Shown here one piece after another: positions 23,322 through 34,252 of a stretch of DNA of 64,000 nt (positions are counted from its first letter, which is position 1; each line of letters begins with the position of its first letter). The notes below the pieces were generated by a model. It saw only the letters and a program-made list of their open reading frames with translations. It did no database searches and was not told the origin of the DNA. The DNA lies in NCBI GenBank assembly GCA_900169235.1, contig FWCC01000154.1:1-64000 (forward strand), in the 5' to 3' direction. Made by a program: the position numbers and the translations under genes. The stretch comes from Zarea fungicola. Its lineage: Eukaryota > Ascomycota > Sordariomycetes > Hypocreales > Cordycipitaceae.

Positions 23322-24569
23322 CTAGGTCTCCTCTGTTGCAGTACGGTCCTTCCACTGTTTGACCTGCTCTAACCCATAGCTAACAACCAAGATGGCCTGA
23401 GCAAACTCGTCAATATCAGACGGTACGTGGGTGGCAAGAACATTGTACGCCCTGATGCACTGCAAGGGTTCGACGGGGCACGTCGTCATTCGCCTCCACC
23501 AGGAATACGGCGACGCTGCCTCCCACAATCCGCTTCCAGCCGTAAAGGTGATGCCGCCAGGACAGGGAGCCCAACCCTGCTTGAGGGTGAGGAATGCAGC
23601 CGTGACGAGAGTTGCCGTGATGTACGTCCTTCTGATGGACTCTGAGAACAGCCAGGCATGCCAGACGGACGGGACCGTCCCGTCCGCCTCCAAACATGGG
23701 TCGGGAAACCTCCGCTTGTCGATATTGGGCGGCGCTGAGCCATGCGTGCCGTCCGAGGCTACGAGAAGTCCTGCGCTCTGCCATAGCTGCTTCGCCCATG
23801 TCGTCAACGTATGAATCTGCTCTTCGGCATGGCTACGCGCCCTAATGTCACCGTCGAAAAGAGATATGGTGCAGTACACTAAAAGAGCCTGTGTTCGAGC
23901 AAGGTGGCTCAGCGTGTCGAGCATGATGACGGCAACATCGCCCGCGTAGAGCGCCTGCTGCTCGACCAATCGATCGGCACGTCCCTCTATGATTTGAAGA
24001 ACCATGCGCTCTGTGGTTGGTGTTTTGGATTGATAGGCGGCCAGGGCTGTGAAGGCATCCTGGATAGGCTCGGGGAGGCCGAGCCTGTACAGACTCGCGT
24101 GGGTAAAGGGAGTGCAGCCGTGGCTGATCCACTGCCCGAGCCAACTGCGAACCGTGTCGATGAAGCTAGTCAAGGCACCATCGCCGAAATAGATGCGCGA
24201 GTCCATCAACGCTCGGTGGTCAATATTCCAAGACGAAGGAGCCAAGAACCAGGGTTCATTCAGCTGACGGAGTTGGTCCGCATCAACCCCGATTGACGAG
24301 GAAACTCGCAGAGCAACAACGGCCTGTGGCGGCGACGCATCATCGATGTCGTTCAAAGGGGTGGATTCATCACTATTGGAGATTGCAGTGAATTCACCAT
24401 TTTCAGAAAATACGAGATCAAAAGCCGGGGGGACACGCGGAGTCGGATACCGACAAACGAACCCCTTGTCGACACAGCGGCGACAGGCTGGCGTCTGCTT
24501 GCTGCACTTGCGCTTGGTCTTGGTGCAGTGCGTACAGGCAAGCCTCTTGGGCACCCCGGATGTCGGCAT
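23322..24569 (-). CDS. Zn2Cys6 transcription factor 2
   Basis: Predicted nuclear regulator, 415 aa, uninterrupted. The N-terminal zinc cluster is perfect: CTHCTKTKRKC and a second half ending FVC, with spacing Cys-x2-Cys-x6-Cys-x6-Cys-x2-Cys-x6-Cys. No clear coiled coil follows. The rest is a helical region (FIDTVRSWLGQWISHG, DAFTALAAYQ, LDTLSHLARTQALLVYCTISLFDGD) of the kind seen in short fungal zinc-cluster proteins that regulate neighbouring gene clusters. It is divergent from SDR3 (554-bp spacer) and tandem with SDR2, so regulation of one or both is the natural inference. The C-terminus ends plainly at TATEET. Start ATG at 24569 lies eight codons before the basic residues of the cluster. 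Confidence 0.88.
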   Translation of the reverse strand: MPTSGVPKRLACTHCTKTKRKCSKQTPACRRCVDKGFVCRYPTPRVPPAFDLVFSENGEFTAISNSDESTPLNDIDDASPPQAVVALRVSSSIGVDADQLRQLNEPWFLAPSSWNIDHRALMDSRIYFGDGALTSFIDTVRSWLGQWISHGCTPFTHASLYRLGLPEPIQDAFTALAAYQSKTPTTERMVLQIIEGRADRLVEQQALYAGDVAVIMLDTLSHLARTQALLVYCTISLFDGDIRARSHAEEQIHTLTTWAKQLWQSAGLLVASDGTHGSAPPNIDKRRFPDPCLEADGTVPSVWHAWLFSESIRRTYITATLVTAAFLTLKQGWAPCPGGITFTAGSGLWEAASPYSWWRRMTTCPVEPLQCIRAYNVLATHVPSDIDEFAQAILVVSYGLEQVKQWKDRTATEET

Positions 24570-25123
24570 TATCAGACAGCCCTTGCCTCAGAGCATTGAA
24601 AAAAAATCTCAATTGATAGTCACACAGCGTCAGGATTACGAATGCAGATGGGGCGATGTTGTTTGGTCAAGGTTTCGACGTTGAAAATGATTTACCTGGT
24701 GGGCGATTTCCCGCACGGCGGGGCCGCCATTCCGATGCGCGACAAAAAAGCCGGCTTACGGCACTGGACAAGAGTGGCGCGGCGGGAAAATATCCGCCCG
24801 CAGCAACTTTTCAAATATACATCTTTGTGCGGAATTTATAATCAACAAGTAAAAAGATGGGCAGCGAACAAAGCTTTGCACCTTTGTCCAAGGTTGGTAA
24901 GCCTCGCAGATTGGTCACAAGCCAGTCACAAGAGATGCATGTGTTACCATCCTGTGTAAGTTGAGGCCTCTCCGCTGGTGACGGAGGTGATAAAAGGGAT
25001 GAACTACCCTCTCAATCCATGTCCAAGAAATTTGAAATCATCTCAGAGTTCTCAAAAGCTATATCTACTCAGCAGCTTCATTTCCCCCAACATTGACAAC
25101 TTGACATTTAAAAATCGCACAAG
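24570..25123. promoter_or_regulatory. Shared divergent promoter, TF2 / SDR3
   Basis: A 554-bp spacer. It contains CCGGCTTACGG (24751-24761), which is CCG-N5-CGG and can also be read as CGG-N4-CGG, plus a GC-rich patch with further CGG triplets at 24715-24810. A TATA-like GATAAAAG is at 24989-24996, 128 bp before the SDR3 start. Confidence 0.45.
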
Positions 25124-26228
25124 ATGAGCCACCCAGCCCTTAAAATCAACCACTCGGAGCCCTATGCCGCCATCTCTCCATCGCGCCCAGAACTGAGCCA
25201 AGAGGGAAGAACCGTTCTCGTCACGGGAGGCAATAGTGGTATTGGCTTTGCCATTGCGAGGGGCTTCATCAGGGCTTCTGCAAAGCATGTAATCATTGTT
25301 TCCCGCCGAGCGGATGTCGTGGTCGCCGCAGCGAAGCAGCTCGCTCAGGTGGCCGTCACTCTGGGATCTCCGACTACGGTCACTGGAATACCCTGCGATA
25401 TAAGCAGCCTCGAGTCAGTGGACAGCCTATGGGGTCGGCTCAAGAAGCAGAGCATCTTTGTTGATGTTCTGGTCCTCAACGCGGCCTCGGCCGGTCCGGC
25501 AGCACCCATCCTCCAATCCGGACGGGATGCTGTGTGGGCTGACTTTGAGACAAATGTTCGCTCGCCGCTGGATCTCACTGAGAGATTCTACAGGCAGACT
25601 GGACCTGGTCAAGGCACAAAAAAGGTGAGTTACAGGACAAGTAAAGAGTTTTTATTGCACAAGGTGGGCTGACAGTAGGACATGTATAGTTCCTCGTCAA
25701 CGTATCGTCCATCGTATCGTACATGTGGAACACCATGGCCCCAGAGAGGCCGTCATATGGTTTGACCAAGAGCTCTGCTACACTTCTTGTACAGCAGATT
25801 GCCAAGGACACCAAGGTTCAGGATATGCAGATTGTGAGCTTCCACCCTGGTGGGGTCCTCACGGACATGGCAAGAAATGCAGGATATGATGAGAACAGCG
25901 GAATTCCTTTTGATCATGGTAGGTTCCGAAATGTGTGGTCTATTCTTGAGATTATTCTGACTTTTTTTTTTCTTCAACAGAGGATCTTCCTGGTCATTTT
26001 GCTGTCTGGGCTGCCAGTGAAGAGGCTCAGCATTTGCATGGTCGGTTTGTGTGGGCTGGTTGGGATGTTGATGAGGTGCAAGCTACCCTTGGGCCGCAAA
26101 TCGCAGGACCCGGGCATTTTCTCAGGGTTGGAATTGAAGGATTGTCTGAGTCGGGACCTAACCCATTGCATGAGAAGATTATGAAGCTGCAGCAAGAGAA
26201 GGCGGAGAGGGAGGGGAAGTCGGGTTAA
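25124..26228 (+). CDS. Short-chain dehydrogenase/reductase 3
   Basis: Predicted NAD(P)-dependent oxidoreductase of 325 aa. Exons 25124-25624, 25690-25918, 25981-26228. Cofactor motif TGGNSGIG (residues 34-41) follows an N-terminal extension of about 28 residues. VSRRAD marks the cofactor-discriminating loop, CDISS sits at the adenine pocket, and LNAAS replaces NNAG. Catalytic Ser173/174, Tyr190 and Lys194 (YGLTK) are encoded by exon 2, then HPGGVLTDMA. A C-terminal extension contains AVWAASEEAQHLHGRFVWAGWDVDE, frequent in fungal SDRs linked to secondary or xenobiotic metabolism, and ends in a Lys/Glu-rich helix. It is divergent from zinc-cluster factor 2. The reaction cannot be named; ketone or alcohol interconversion is the family default. 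Confidence 0.92.
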
Positions 26229-27069
26229 CTCCCTGGCTTGGAGAGGGACATGACTGGATCTATGAGTGTAGGAAGCAACTTTTCTTGATGGATTTGCTTC
26301 AACTAGAAAATTGAGGGCAAAATAGCATGACTAGATTCAATATTGACATGCATGAGCCTGACATTATCCAACTCTGGAGAGCTTGTAGGCGTAGGCGTGT
26401 AGGCATCTCTGTACAAGGCATTTGATGGGACTTTCTAGGGCATTCTTATAGGGCATTCTGCCAGGTTACAGGGCGTCGGCGATGACTCAGCCACGTGCGT
26501 TTCAGCTGGCAGCATAAAGAAGTACAAGGCAGCATAAAGGCACAACAATCACGGCGATTTTTTGCGTCATATAGCATCTGTAGAAATGTATAAACTGATT
26601 TTCTATTCATGTAGCAGAGCGCGCATAATTTCCAACGGTCATGCTGTTGCTCCGCTCCGCCGCGCCCCTGCCCTGTGGCGCTGCGATAAAGCTAACCCAT
26701 CAGGGACCCATAATTTGTTAGCTAATCAGGATCTGCGCCACAGGAAATCCTTCGCTTCATGTAGGGTTGCGGGGATCCCACTGCCGAAATGGCCCGTTCC
26801 CCATCTGCATCTACGCGCATCTCAACACTCTAAACTGTCATCGTCTCTATACCCTGTATACCCACCGCATTGCATCCTTTGCTTGGTCTATATACCCTGC
26901 ACATTCGAGTCTGCCACACTCGGCGAATATCCATTGCCACCTCGCTCGCAATCCGCGGCCGACCGGCTCAATCTCCATCATTGACCTCAGCTGACAGGCC
27001 CCAACACAATCGACACGGGCTCAGGGGCTAGGCATGGCGACCTAGTGACTCCCCCTCACAGCGGCCCCA
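26229..27069. other. Intergenic, promoter of TF3
   Basis: An 841-bp spacer. It contains small direct repeats: GGCAGCATAAAG at 26508-26519 and 26528-26539 (period 20), plus TAGGCGT-type and AGGGCATTCT-type repeats at 26388-26460. No gene was recognised. Confidence 0.45.
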
Positions 27070-28981
27070 ATGCCCACCAAAAGACGGCCAGTGAATAAAA
27101 CATTTAGTGGATGCGCGCGTTGCAAAGCTAGCAAGGTATGTCTGCCTTCATCTCTTGTCAATGCCCACCGAGTTCCTGAGCTGACATGTCACCAAGGTAA
27201 AATGTGATGAGACAAAACCCAGCTGCAACCGCTGCGTTGCGAGGAGGCTCACCTGTCCTGGGTACCCACTTGGGGTAGTCCGATGGTCTACCAAGCATGA
27301 AGTGTACAGCCCTCCTGGCGCAGACCCGACTCTCCCTACTACCTCATCATCAAGCGCTACTGTCGTCAGTCGTCTTGTCTGTCTCGATTCTGCTCCTCCC
27401 AGAGTCTCATCAGATTCTCCACCTTCTCAACCAGACAGGCACGCAGACTCAAGGCCTCAGCCCACCGAGACTCATGCCTCTCAGGCTCGATGTGCCTCGA
27501 ATACATTCATCAAACCGAACGTAGCAGCGGACTCAACAAGTACCAGTCCTTCCACAGTTCGCCCACCAGAACAGACTGCCCTCGCTTCCCAGCCATATCC
27601 CAAGTGGGCGCCAATCAACCATGCCATACAACGGAAAACTTTCATCCCGCCACCGATCGATAATCTTCCACAGAATCTTGTTGACTATTACTTCCGAGAT
27701 GTCTGTTCCGTCTTCTCCAGTTATGATTCCGACCTCAATCCGTTTCGTTCCTATGTGTCTCAGGTTTACTCGTCCTCGGCACCCGTCTACCATGCGATGC
27801 TCAGCAGCTCCGCAGCGCGACTGGCAGACAACGACCCCAAGCTCACCATTGTTGGGCTGCAGTATCAGAGTCAGGCCCTGAGATGCATCGCAGAAAGCCT
27901 GAAACAGGGCAACGAAATGCCCCAAGATACACTCTTTGCGATATTCATTGTTGGCTTGAGTACAGCCTGGCATGATGGAAGGGACATCGGCCTTGCTCAC
28001 TTTCGGGCGGCTCAGCGTGCAATCACATCGGATTTGATTTGCAAGCGAGGCACCAACCCGTCCATCATCAACTTTTTCAAGTTTGCCCTAACATACTGGG
28101 AAATGGCTCTAAGCCTCGTCAGCGATGACGTTGACTTGGCTTCCGGAATTGAGAAGGAGAGCGAAACCGGCAACAAGCGGGTTGTGCCGCACCCATGGAC
28201 TGGCGTATCAACGTCTATCCAAATAATTTTCACCCGCATTGCCAAGGTCATGAGATCTCTTAGATTCGTTCAATCGCCTTCGGAATGGGATATTGCACGA
28301 TACCAGAAGCTCAGCGAAGATGCGGAGAATCTGGAAGTTGCCATGTTGACCAGCGAGCTGCCCGATCTTTCGGAGGTTGAGGACTCGGGCGATGTCAACA
28401 CTCCACCGGTGCACCATATCCTTCTGGCAGAGGCGTATGTTTTTGGCGGCCTGTACCAGATTTACCGAAAATTTCCCGACATTCTGGAGCGCCGCCGGCA
28501 ACACGCATTAGGCTTTACGTGGTCCCAGGCTTATGCAAAAAACAACCCTATTTCCGATTGGTATGCGTCCTTACCCAATGATGTAACTGACGATACCCTG
28601 TTACGGTCTCTGGGGATGAATGTGTTGAATCGCCTGCAGAAGATTGAAATAACTTCTGGCACCAGATCTGTTCAGGGTATTTTAATTTGCGTCGCCGCGG
28701 GCTCACTTGAGATGCCCTCTCCATTTACCCTGGAAACTACCCTATTGGATGACCGAGCGGTGCCGGCTGATATAGCCCTGGAATCAGAAAGTAAACGTGT
28801 TGCTGAGCTGAGAGACTTTACAGTGTCCCGACTTTCATCTCTCCGGAAGCTGATTCATTCACGACCAGTCGATCTTATGTTGCAAGTTGTCAAGGAGATG
28901 TTCCGGCGACTTGATGTGGGAGAGGAAGTCTTTTGGCTTGACGTCATTCATGATATGAATTGTGAGACTATGCTTGGCTAG
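27070..28981 (+). CDS. Zn2Cys6 transcription factor 3 (Fungal_trans_2 / DUF3468 type)
   Basis: Predicted nuclear regulator, 616 aa. Exons 27070-27135 and 27197-28981. The intron falls inside the zinc cluster: GCARCKASK joins VKCDETKPSCNRC, ending RLTCPGY, with all six cysteines. This intron position is common in the family. A Ser/Pro/Thr-rich linker follows, then a helical domain starting LVDYYFRDVCSVFSSYD and AMLSSSAARLADNDPK, typical of the PF11951-type fungal factors that control catabolic and secondary-metabolite genes. Its 3' end converges on the permease gene (140-bp spacer). Position next to a permease / oxidase / aldehyde dehydrogenase set makes it a candidate regulator of that set, by inference only. 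Confidence 0.88.
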
Positions 28982-29120
28982 CTGACCAGGCTGCAAGCGA
29001 ATTTAGCGAACTATTACGAAAGTTTTGAATACTACAGGACATAAACGCTCAAAAGGGCAGTTTTGTGAAGTGCTTAATATGTTCAGATTTACTACAATAC
29101 AAATAAAACTACTGGCTGAT

Positions 29121-31312
29121 CTATGGCACGGTTCCCTCCAGTACATCGGTTTCCGATTCTGTGATGGTCTTTTGCGGCCCCTTGAACCAGTACCTGCCGC
29201 CAAGTCCGAATGGGAACACCCATCCGATAAGAGATATCAACGTAATGGAGCCAATCATGACTGGTGCGTAGTTTAACGTTTTCTGCACCTGAATGTTAGT
29301 CATGGCTGGGAACATGAGGGGATAGCAACTCACTCCAGTAACAGGATAAACCTGCGGCAGTAGCAAAACGGCAAAGAGATAGCAAATCCAGACGCTTGAA
29401 ATCGCGGCAATTATGGGGCTAAATTTGCCAAGGTTCCATTTCGCAGGGATGAACACCTTTGCACCGACAGTTTGGCGAGCAATGATTGGGAAGAGGTAAC
29501 TGAAGTTGACGGCAATGGTCGATGTGGCCGTGATGGCGCCAAATGCGACAGATGACCCGATGGCAGCAGTGGATATGGCGATGGAAAACGCGGCCACAAA
29601 GTACGCAGCATGCAGCGGCATGCGATGGGTGGTTGTGAGCTGGCGGAAGTATTTTGAAAAGGGCAGGACATTGTCTCGAGAAATGGCATATGTGACACGC
29701 TAGAGGGGAACGATTCAAATGTTAGTCTAGGTTCATCCAGCGATGAGAGAGTGTGTGTACTGACCTGTGCCGACATAAAGGCCGACGCAGTTGCGCAGGT
29801 GCTATCAGCCCAGAGAAGGACGAGGATGGCCGTTGATCCAGCTGGACCAATAAGTTGCATCAGATATTCGGCCCAGTTATTCGAGTAGGTGCCTAGTCTT
29901 TACTTTAGCTTGTTGTGAATAGAAATTGCATCGAAAAACCACGCACCAGCGACAATGGCATCAAAGTCTTGGATGCAGAAGAGAATGAGAATCAATGTCG
30001 GTACGGAAAGGACCCAGCCGGACAAAGTCGCCATCCACATTCCCTTTGCAACCACGGAGGACGCCTCGTTGGTCTCCTCTGCCAAATGGGCGGACGCGTC
30101 GTAACTGCAGCGAGTGTTAGCGCAGCCATAGAACACAAGATACGTCGAGGCACCCGATGCGTGCCTAGAGTACATACCCAAAAAAGATCCATGCTCCCTG
30201 TTCAGAGGCAGTAGTGTTAGCGACGGCCCAAATACATCAGCAGGTAGAATAGGAACTGAAAACGTACAAAGAGAGTAGAGACAACCCAGGCGTATCCATC
30301 CGACGCCTGTTTTTCATCGCCGTAATTAATACCGTTGTTAAAGTGCTTAAACACGCCTGCCGACGGTTGAAAGTGTCCATGCGCCCCTATGGGCAGCCAG
30401 ATCCAGTACATGAAGAACAGGCTAAAGAAGATGGTGATGGCAAAACGAAAGTATAATTGCCTGTCAATGTTGGTCAGTGACTGAGCCCGAAAGGAGGGGG
30501 ATGAGAGGTACACACAGAACACGGGGGCTGATGACGTTGGGAAGCATGGCAACAAGGATGCCAAGGGCTGTCAGAATCCATGCAAACCAGCCTTTGGTCA
30601 GAAACTCGGCGTCGGGGTACTGGATTTCGAGGGCCGAGAGCAGAAAGTTGGTTGCGCCTTGCTGGACGCCAGCCGGGACGGTGATCCAGCCTGCCCAATT
30701 CCACCACTTTTGTAAACGACGGGGTGAGCATTCGAAAAGAAGAACGATTGACGGGGACAAAAACTCACAGCAGTCATCCAACTTAGAAACGGCCCCCATT
30801 TTGGACCGCCGAGGTAATAACTCCAATAATAGATGCCTCCAGCGACAGGAAGCGCCGCCGCAATCTCGGCCATGGCGAGCGACACAATGGTGGAAAAGCC
30901 GCCCACCATGGTCCAGTTGGAAAAGGATGACTGGGGCCCGCCGGTGCTCATGGCAAAGGTGAACATCATGGGAATACCCGACACAAAGTTCATTGTCTAT
31001 GGATTCACGTCGGTAAGAGCTTGCAAATTGGAATTTTGTACAAGGGCTGTGGGTTGTCATACTGTGAATGTAGCTGCCCAGTTCTCAAACAGGCCCAGGG
31101 TGCGAAAGAATTCTGTTTTCCAAGAAAATGTCAGCTTCTTCTTCTACTACTACTTATCACCTCAAGGTGCATTCCGGACAGTAGAGTTTACCCTGCTTGT
31201 AGCCCAATTGCGCCAGCTGATACTCATCTTTGGAGACGGCCTTGGAGGCAAACTCGCTCGGCGCGTCATGACTCGGGCTGACTGTCATGGAGTCTCGTTT
31301 CTTTTCCACCAT
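29121..31312 (-). CDS. Amino-acid / amine (GABA-type) permease
   Basis: Predicted plasma-membrane transporter, APC superfamily, ACT/GABA-permease group, 540 aa, ten exons. In gene order: 31312-31192, 31112-31063, 30996-30769, 30706-30516, 30460-30268, 30197-30178, 30104-29947, 29892-29765, 29699-29334, 29288-29121. Phases agree at every junction. Landmarks are LGYKQEFFRTLGLFENWA, MAEIAAALPVAGGIYYW, LGGPKWGPFLSWMTAWWNWAGW, YDASAHLAEETNEAS, TYAISRDNVLPFSKYF and WNLGKFSPI. These are diagnostic of fungal GABA/choline/polyamine-type permeases. Exon 6 is only 20 nt. The last intron (45 nt) is in frame and stop-free, so retention would add 15 residues. It is divergent from the FAD oxidase gene, with a TATA-like element near 31471-31478. 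Substrate unknown; a primary amine or amino acid fits the neighbours. Confidence 0.88.
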
Positions 31313-32048
31313 CGTATAGAGGTGTCACGCATACGACTCTTGCAAACACAGGCGAAGGGATATGTATCGCTGTTGTTAGATGCGGTTCAAGTCTTGATAT
31401 TGGATGAAATCATCAATTGTCAGTGACAGTGGATGAACTGACGTCCAAATGGTAAGCGGAGACCATCGACCTATATAAAAAATGGGGAGAGACATCCATG
31501 CCTATCATGGCTAGTGAGGTTTGAGCTGTATTGGCTCGAGTGATGGTGTGGGAAATTGCCGTCAGCAGCAGGGCACTAGTACGGGATAGGAAAATCATCG
31601 CGACTGATACTCGATCAACCCGGCGACATGACAGGGCAACCAGCTTTCAGCTCCAGCTGGCCCCCGATTACCCCAAGCCTCCTCTTCTTCCCCAAAATCC
31701 CCGGACCCCACGAAGGAGTTGGTGGGCCACCCGAGTTAGGGAATCATCGCGTCTCAGAGGCGCCTTTTCTAGATTTCTTTAATGGCATATGCGCCCTCCC
31801 GTAATTACAATGGAGCCCCAATCGAAGAAACCGGCAGTGTATATGATGGCTGGGTCCTTTTATACCTTGGAGGGCTTCATTTAGACATCAATGGCGGGCA
31901 CCACCCCATTTGATAGCCCAGAGAATAGCACCTAGCAGATTTACCTGGTGAACGAAATAATGGCCCCAAAGATTGGTTAGTTTTACATTGTCCCGCCCAA
32001 CTTGTTTTTTTTTTTGGTTTTCTGGACGCAGTACACTGACAGGCGATT
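31313..32048. promoter_or_regulatory. Shared divergent promoter, permease / FAD oxidase
   Basis: A 736-bp spacer between start codons. A TATATAGG-type element for the permease lies near 31471-31478 on the minus strand. Single CGG triplets occur (near 31620 and 31830), but no repeated motif is obvious. Confidence 0.5.
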
Positions 32049-33619
32049 ATGCGCCTCCGCCTGCGCCCCTTAGACTCTCAGCTTCGTCGGCTGCTTGCGG
32101 ATCCGGGTCTACCGGTCCTCAACCCCAGCAAATCCTTCTGGCAGACGGCGCCTCACCTACCCATTGGCGCGTCCCAGTCCAAGGTCCTGCCCGAGACCAG
32201 AGACGTAGTCATCCTGGGGTCCGGCATCACCGGATGTAGCGTTGCCCAGTGGCTTCTGCGCGAGGACGACGCCCTCTCCGTCTCGGTCCTGGACGCGCGC
32301 GGGCTCTGCTCTGGCGCGACGGGTCGCAACGGCGGCCATATCCGCTGCGTCGCCGTGCAAGACTATGATCGCCTTTCAAAAAAGTATGGTCACGAGGCGG
32401 CAGTCAAGATTGTGCGCTTCTCGCTGCGGCACTACGAGAGCGTTGCAGCCGCAGCGCACGAGCTGGGCGGGGATGTATTGGAAGATTCAGAGTTGAGGGA
32501 GGTACAGTCTGTCAGCGCAGTTTTTGATGAAAAGAAGATGGAGGAGATGCGCGGGATGTATGCGCGATTCGAGGCGGCATTTCCTGACTTGAAGGGTCAA
32601 TGGAGCATCTGTGAGCCGGAAGAGGCAGCCAAGGTAAGCAAAAAAAAAAAGATATTTCTATGGTTTCCCTCTGTTTCTTCTTTTAATTCCATGTATGCTG
32701 ATTTCAAGTCAAGGAATATGGCGTTGTTGGTTCCGCTGGTGCCCTCGTCGGCAGAGCGGCTGCTGCGTGGCCATACCGACTAATTTTGGGAATTTTCGAT
32801 GCATTGAGTAAAAAGTACCCTGATCGATTCTCTGTTGAAGCACACACACCAGCCGTCTCAATCCAGAGGACACAAGCCAAAAGCAGCGACTACCCGTATC
32901 TGATCAAAACTCCACGAGGTGGTATCCGAGCCAAGCACGTTGTGCATTGCACCGAGGGTCACGTCAGTCACTTGCTTCCGCGGCTCCGAGGCATCGTCTT
33001 TCCTCGACGCGGCCAGATGACGGTCCAGGCTCCAGGACCCGAGTATCAAGGCTTAGATGGCCAACGATCCTGGAGTTTCTACTTTGACCATGGCTTTGAC
33101 TATCTCAGTCAAAACCGGCGCACAGGCGATGTATTCCTTGGCGGAGGCGACCTTGGCCCCGAACAGCTTATTTCTCAGCTTGGAGAGCCCTCTGACGAGC
33201 ACGAGAGCGTCGCGGCCAAGGCCCATCTTGCCGGTGTGGTGCCCTCCATTCTCAAGGCAGAGGCCACCACCGCCGAGGGGAACTCGTATCCGCGCGGGCT
33301 CGCTATCAAAGCCTCGTGGACCGGCATCATGTGCGCGACCCTCGATGGCGTTCCGCTTGTCGGGAGACTGCCTAAACAAGCCCTCGACCATGCGGATGGA
33401 GATATGTCCTCAGCCGAGTGGATAAGCGCAGGGTATGGCGGATACGGCATGGTCAACGCATGGCTGTGCGGCCGGGCCATGGCGGACATGATTCTCCAGA
33501 GAGACGTCAGCTCGTGGTTCCCGGAGCAGTATCTGGTTACCACGCAGCGAATGGAGGCGCTGGATGGGCAGCTATCGGCCCTCTTGCAGTCTTCTCAGGG
33601 GATCCGGGCACTTCTCTAG
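32049..33619 (+). CDS. FAD-dependent oxidoreductase, DAO family
   Basis: Predicted 496-aa flavoenzyme that oxidatively deaminates or demethylates an amine or amino acid (D-amino-acid / glycine / sarcosine oxidase superfamily). Exons 32049-32633 and 32714-33619. An N-terminal stretch of about 45 basic residues precedes the Rossmann dinucleotide motif VVILGSGITGCS. It is followed by SVLDARGLCSGATGRNGGHIR, the flavin-contact region of the DAO fold. The second half has HCTEGHVSHLLP, RRGQMTV, a GGGDLG block and the C-terminal flavin motif SAGYGGYGMVNAWLCGRAMADM. Homologues in this fungal group are usually annotated only as FAD-dependent oxidoreductase. It is divergent from the permease and upstream of an aldehyde dehydrogenase in the same direction; the aldehyde it would release is a plausible substrate for that enzyme. 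Confidence 0.9.
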
Positions 33620-34252
33620 CCGATAATGGGCTGAAAGTGACCTGGAATCAAAGCAATAAAAATCCCACCCTGCGACATTATCGCGCCTTTTACATATCCT
33701 GACTCAGATTTGGCGCAATTAAGGCGCAAATTGATAACATGCATCATGTTTTACATGACGCCCTCTGTCGCAGATTGCTGTACAGTGTATGGTAATGATA
33801 TCGGCCTGTAGAATAACATATTGCGGACCGGACGTCGTCACGCGGCGGTTGCGAGCGCCACGCCGGAGGTTGTACGGCCCTCGTCTGTTGGACCACTTGC
33901 CTTTTGCGGGGATAGATTGCGGAAAGAAGGCGCCTGTGGCGAAATTACAAAACTGTAAACTTGTGTATAAATGAAAATGCGCCCTATAGAACTCTTTTAA
34001 AGTACGCTAACGCAAGTTAGGAAAGTATGGCGATGCTAGCGTGAACGAGCGTGGAGTTGATATCGTAATTCTTGCCTACAGTATTGGGGTCGTGTAAGTG
34101 AGGGTCTGCCATGCAAGAGGACCCCATAGTAAGAATTGGGGAGCCAAAAATATATTGCGTGGCAGCTTTCCCCTCTTACTCTTTTACTTCTTCTCGATAT
34201 CTATTTGTGCCTTTGATTATCCCTTATCCGTTGTTGTCGCTTTCGTGGAACG
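33620..34252. promoter_or_regulatory. Intergenic, aldehyde dehydrogenase promoter
   Basis: A 633-bp spacer. It has a direct repeat of GGCGCAA at 33712-33718 and 33723-33729 (11-bp period), with inverted CGCGCC upstream at about 33681. A CGG-rich patch follows at 33825-33880. CT-rich sequence precedes the start codon. Confidence 0.45.
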
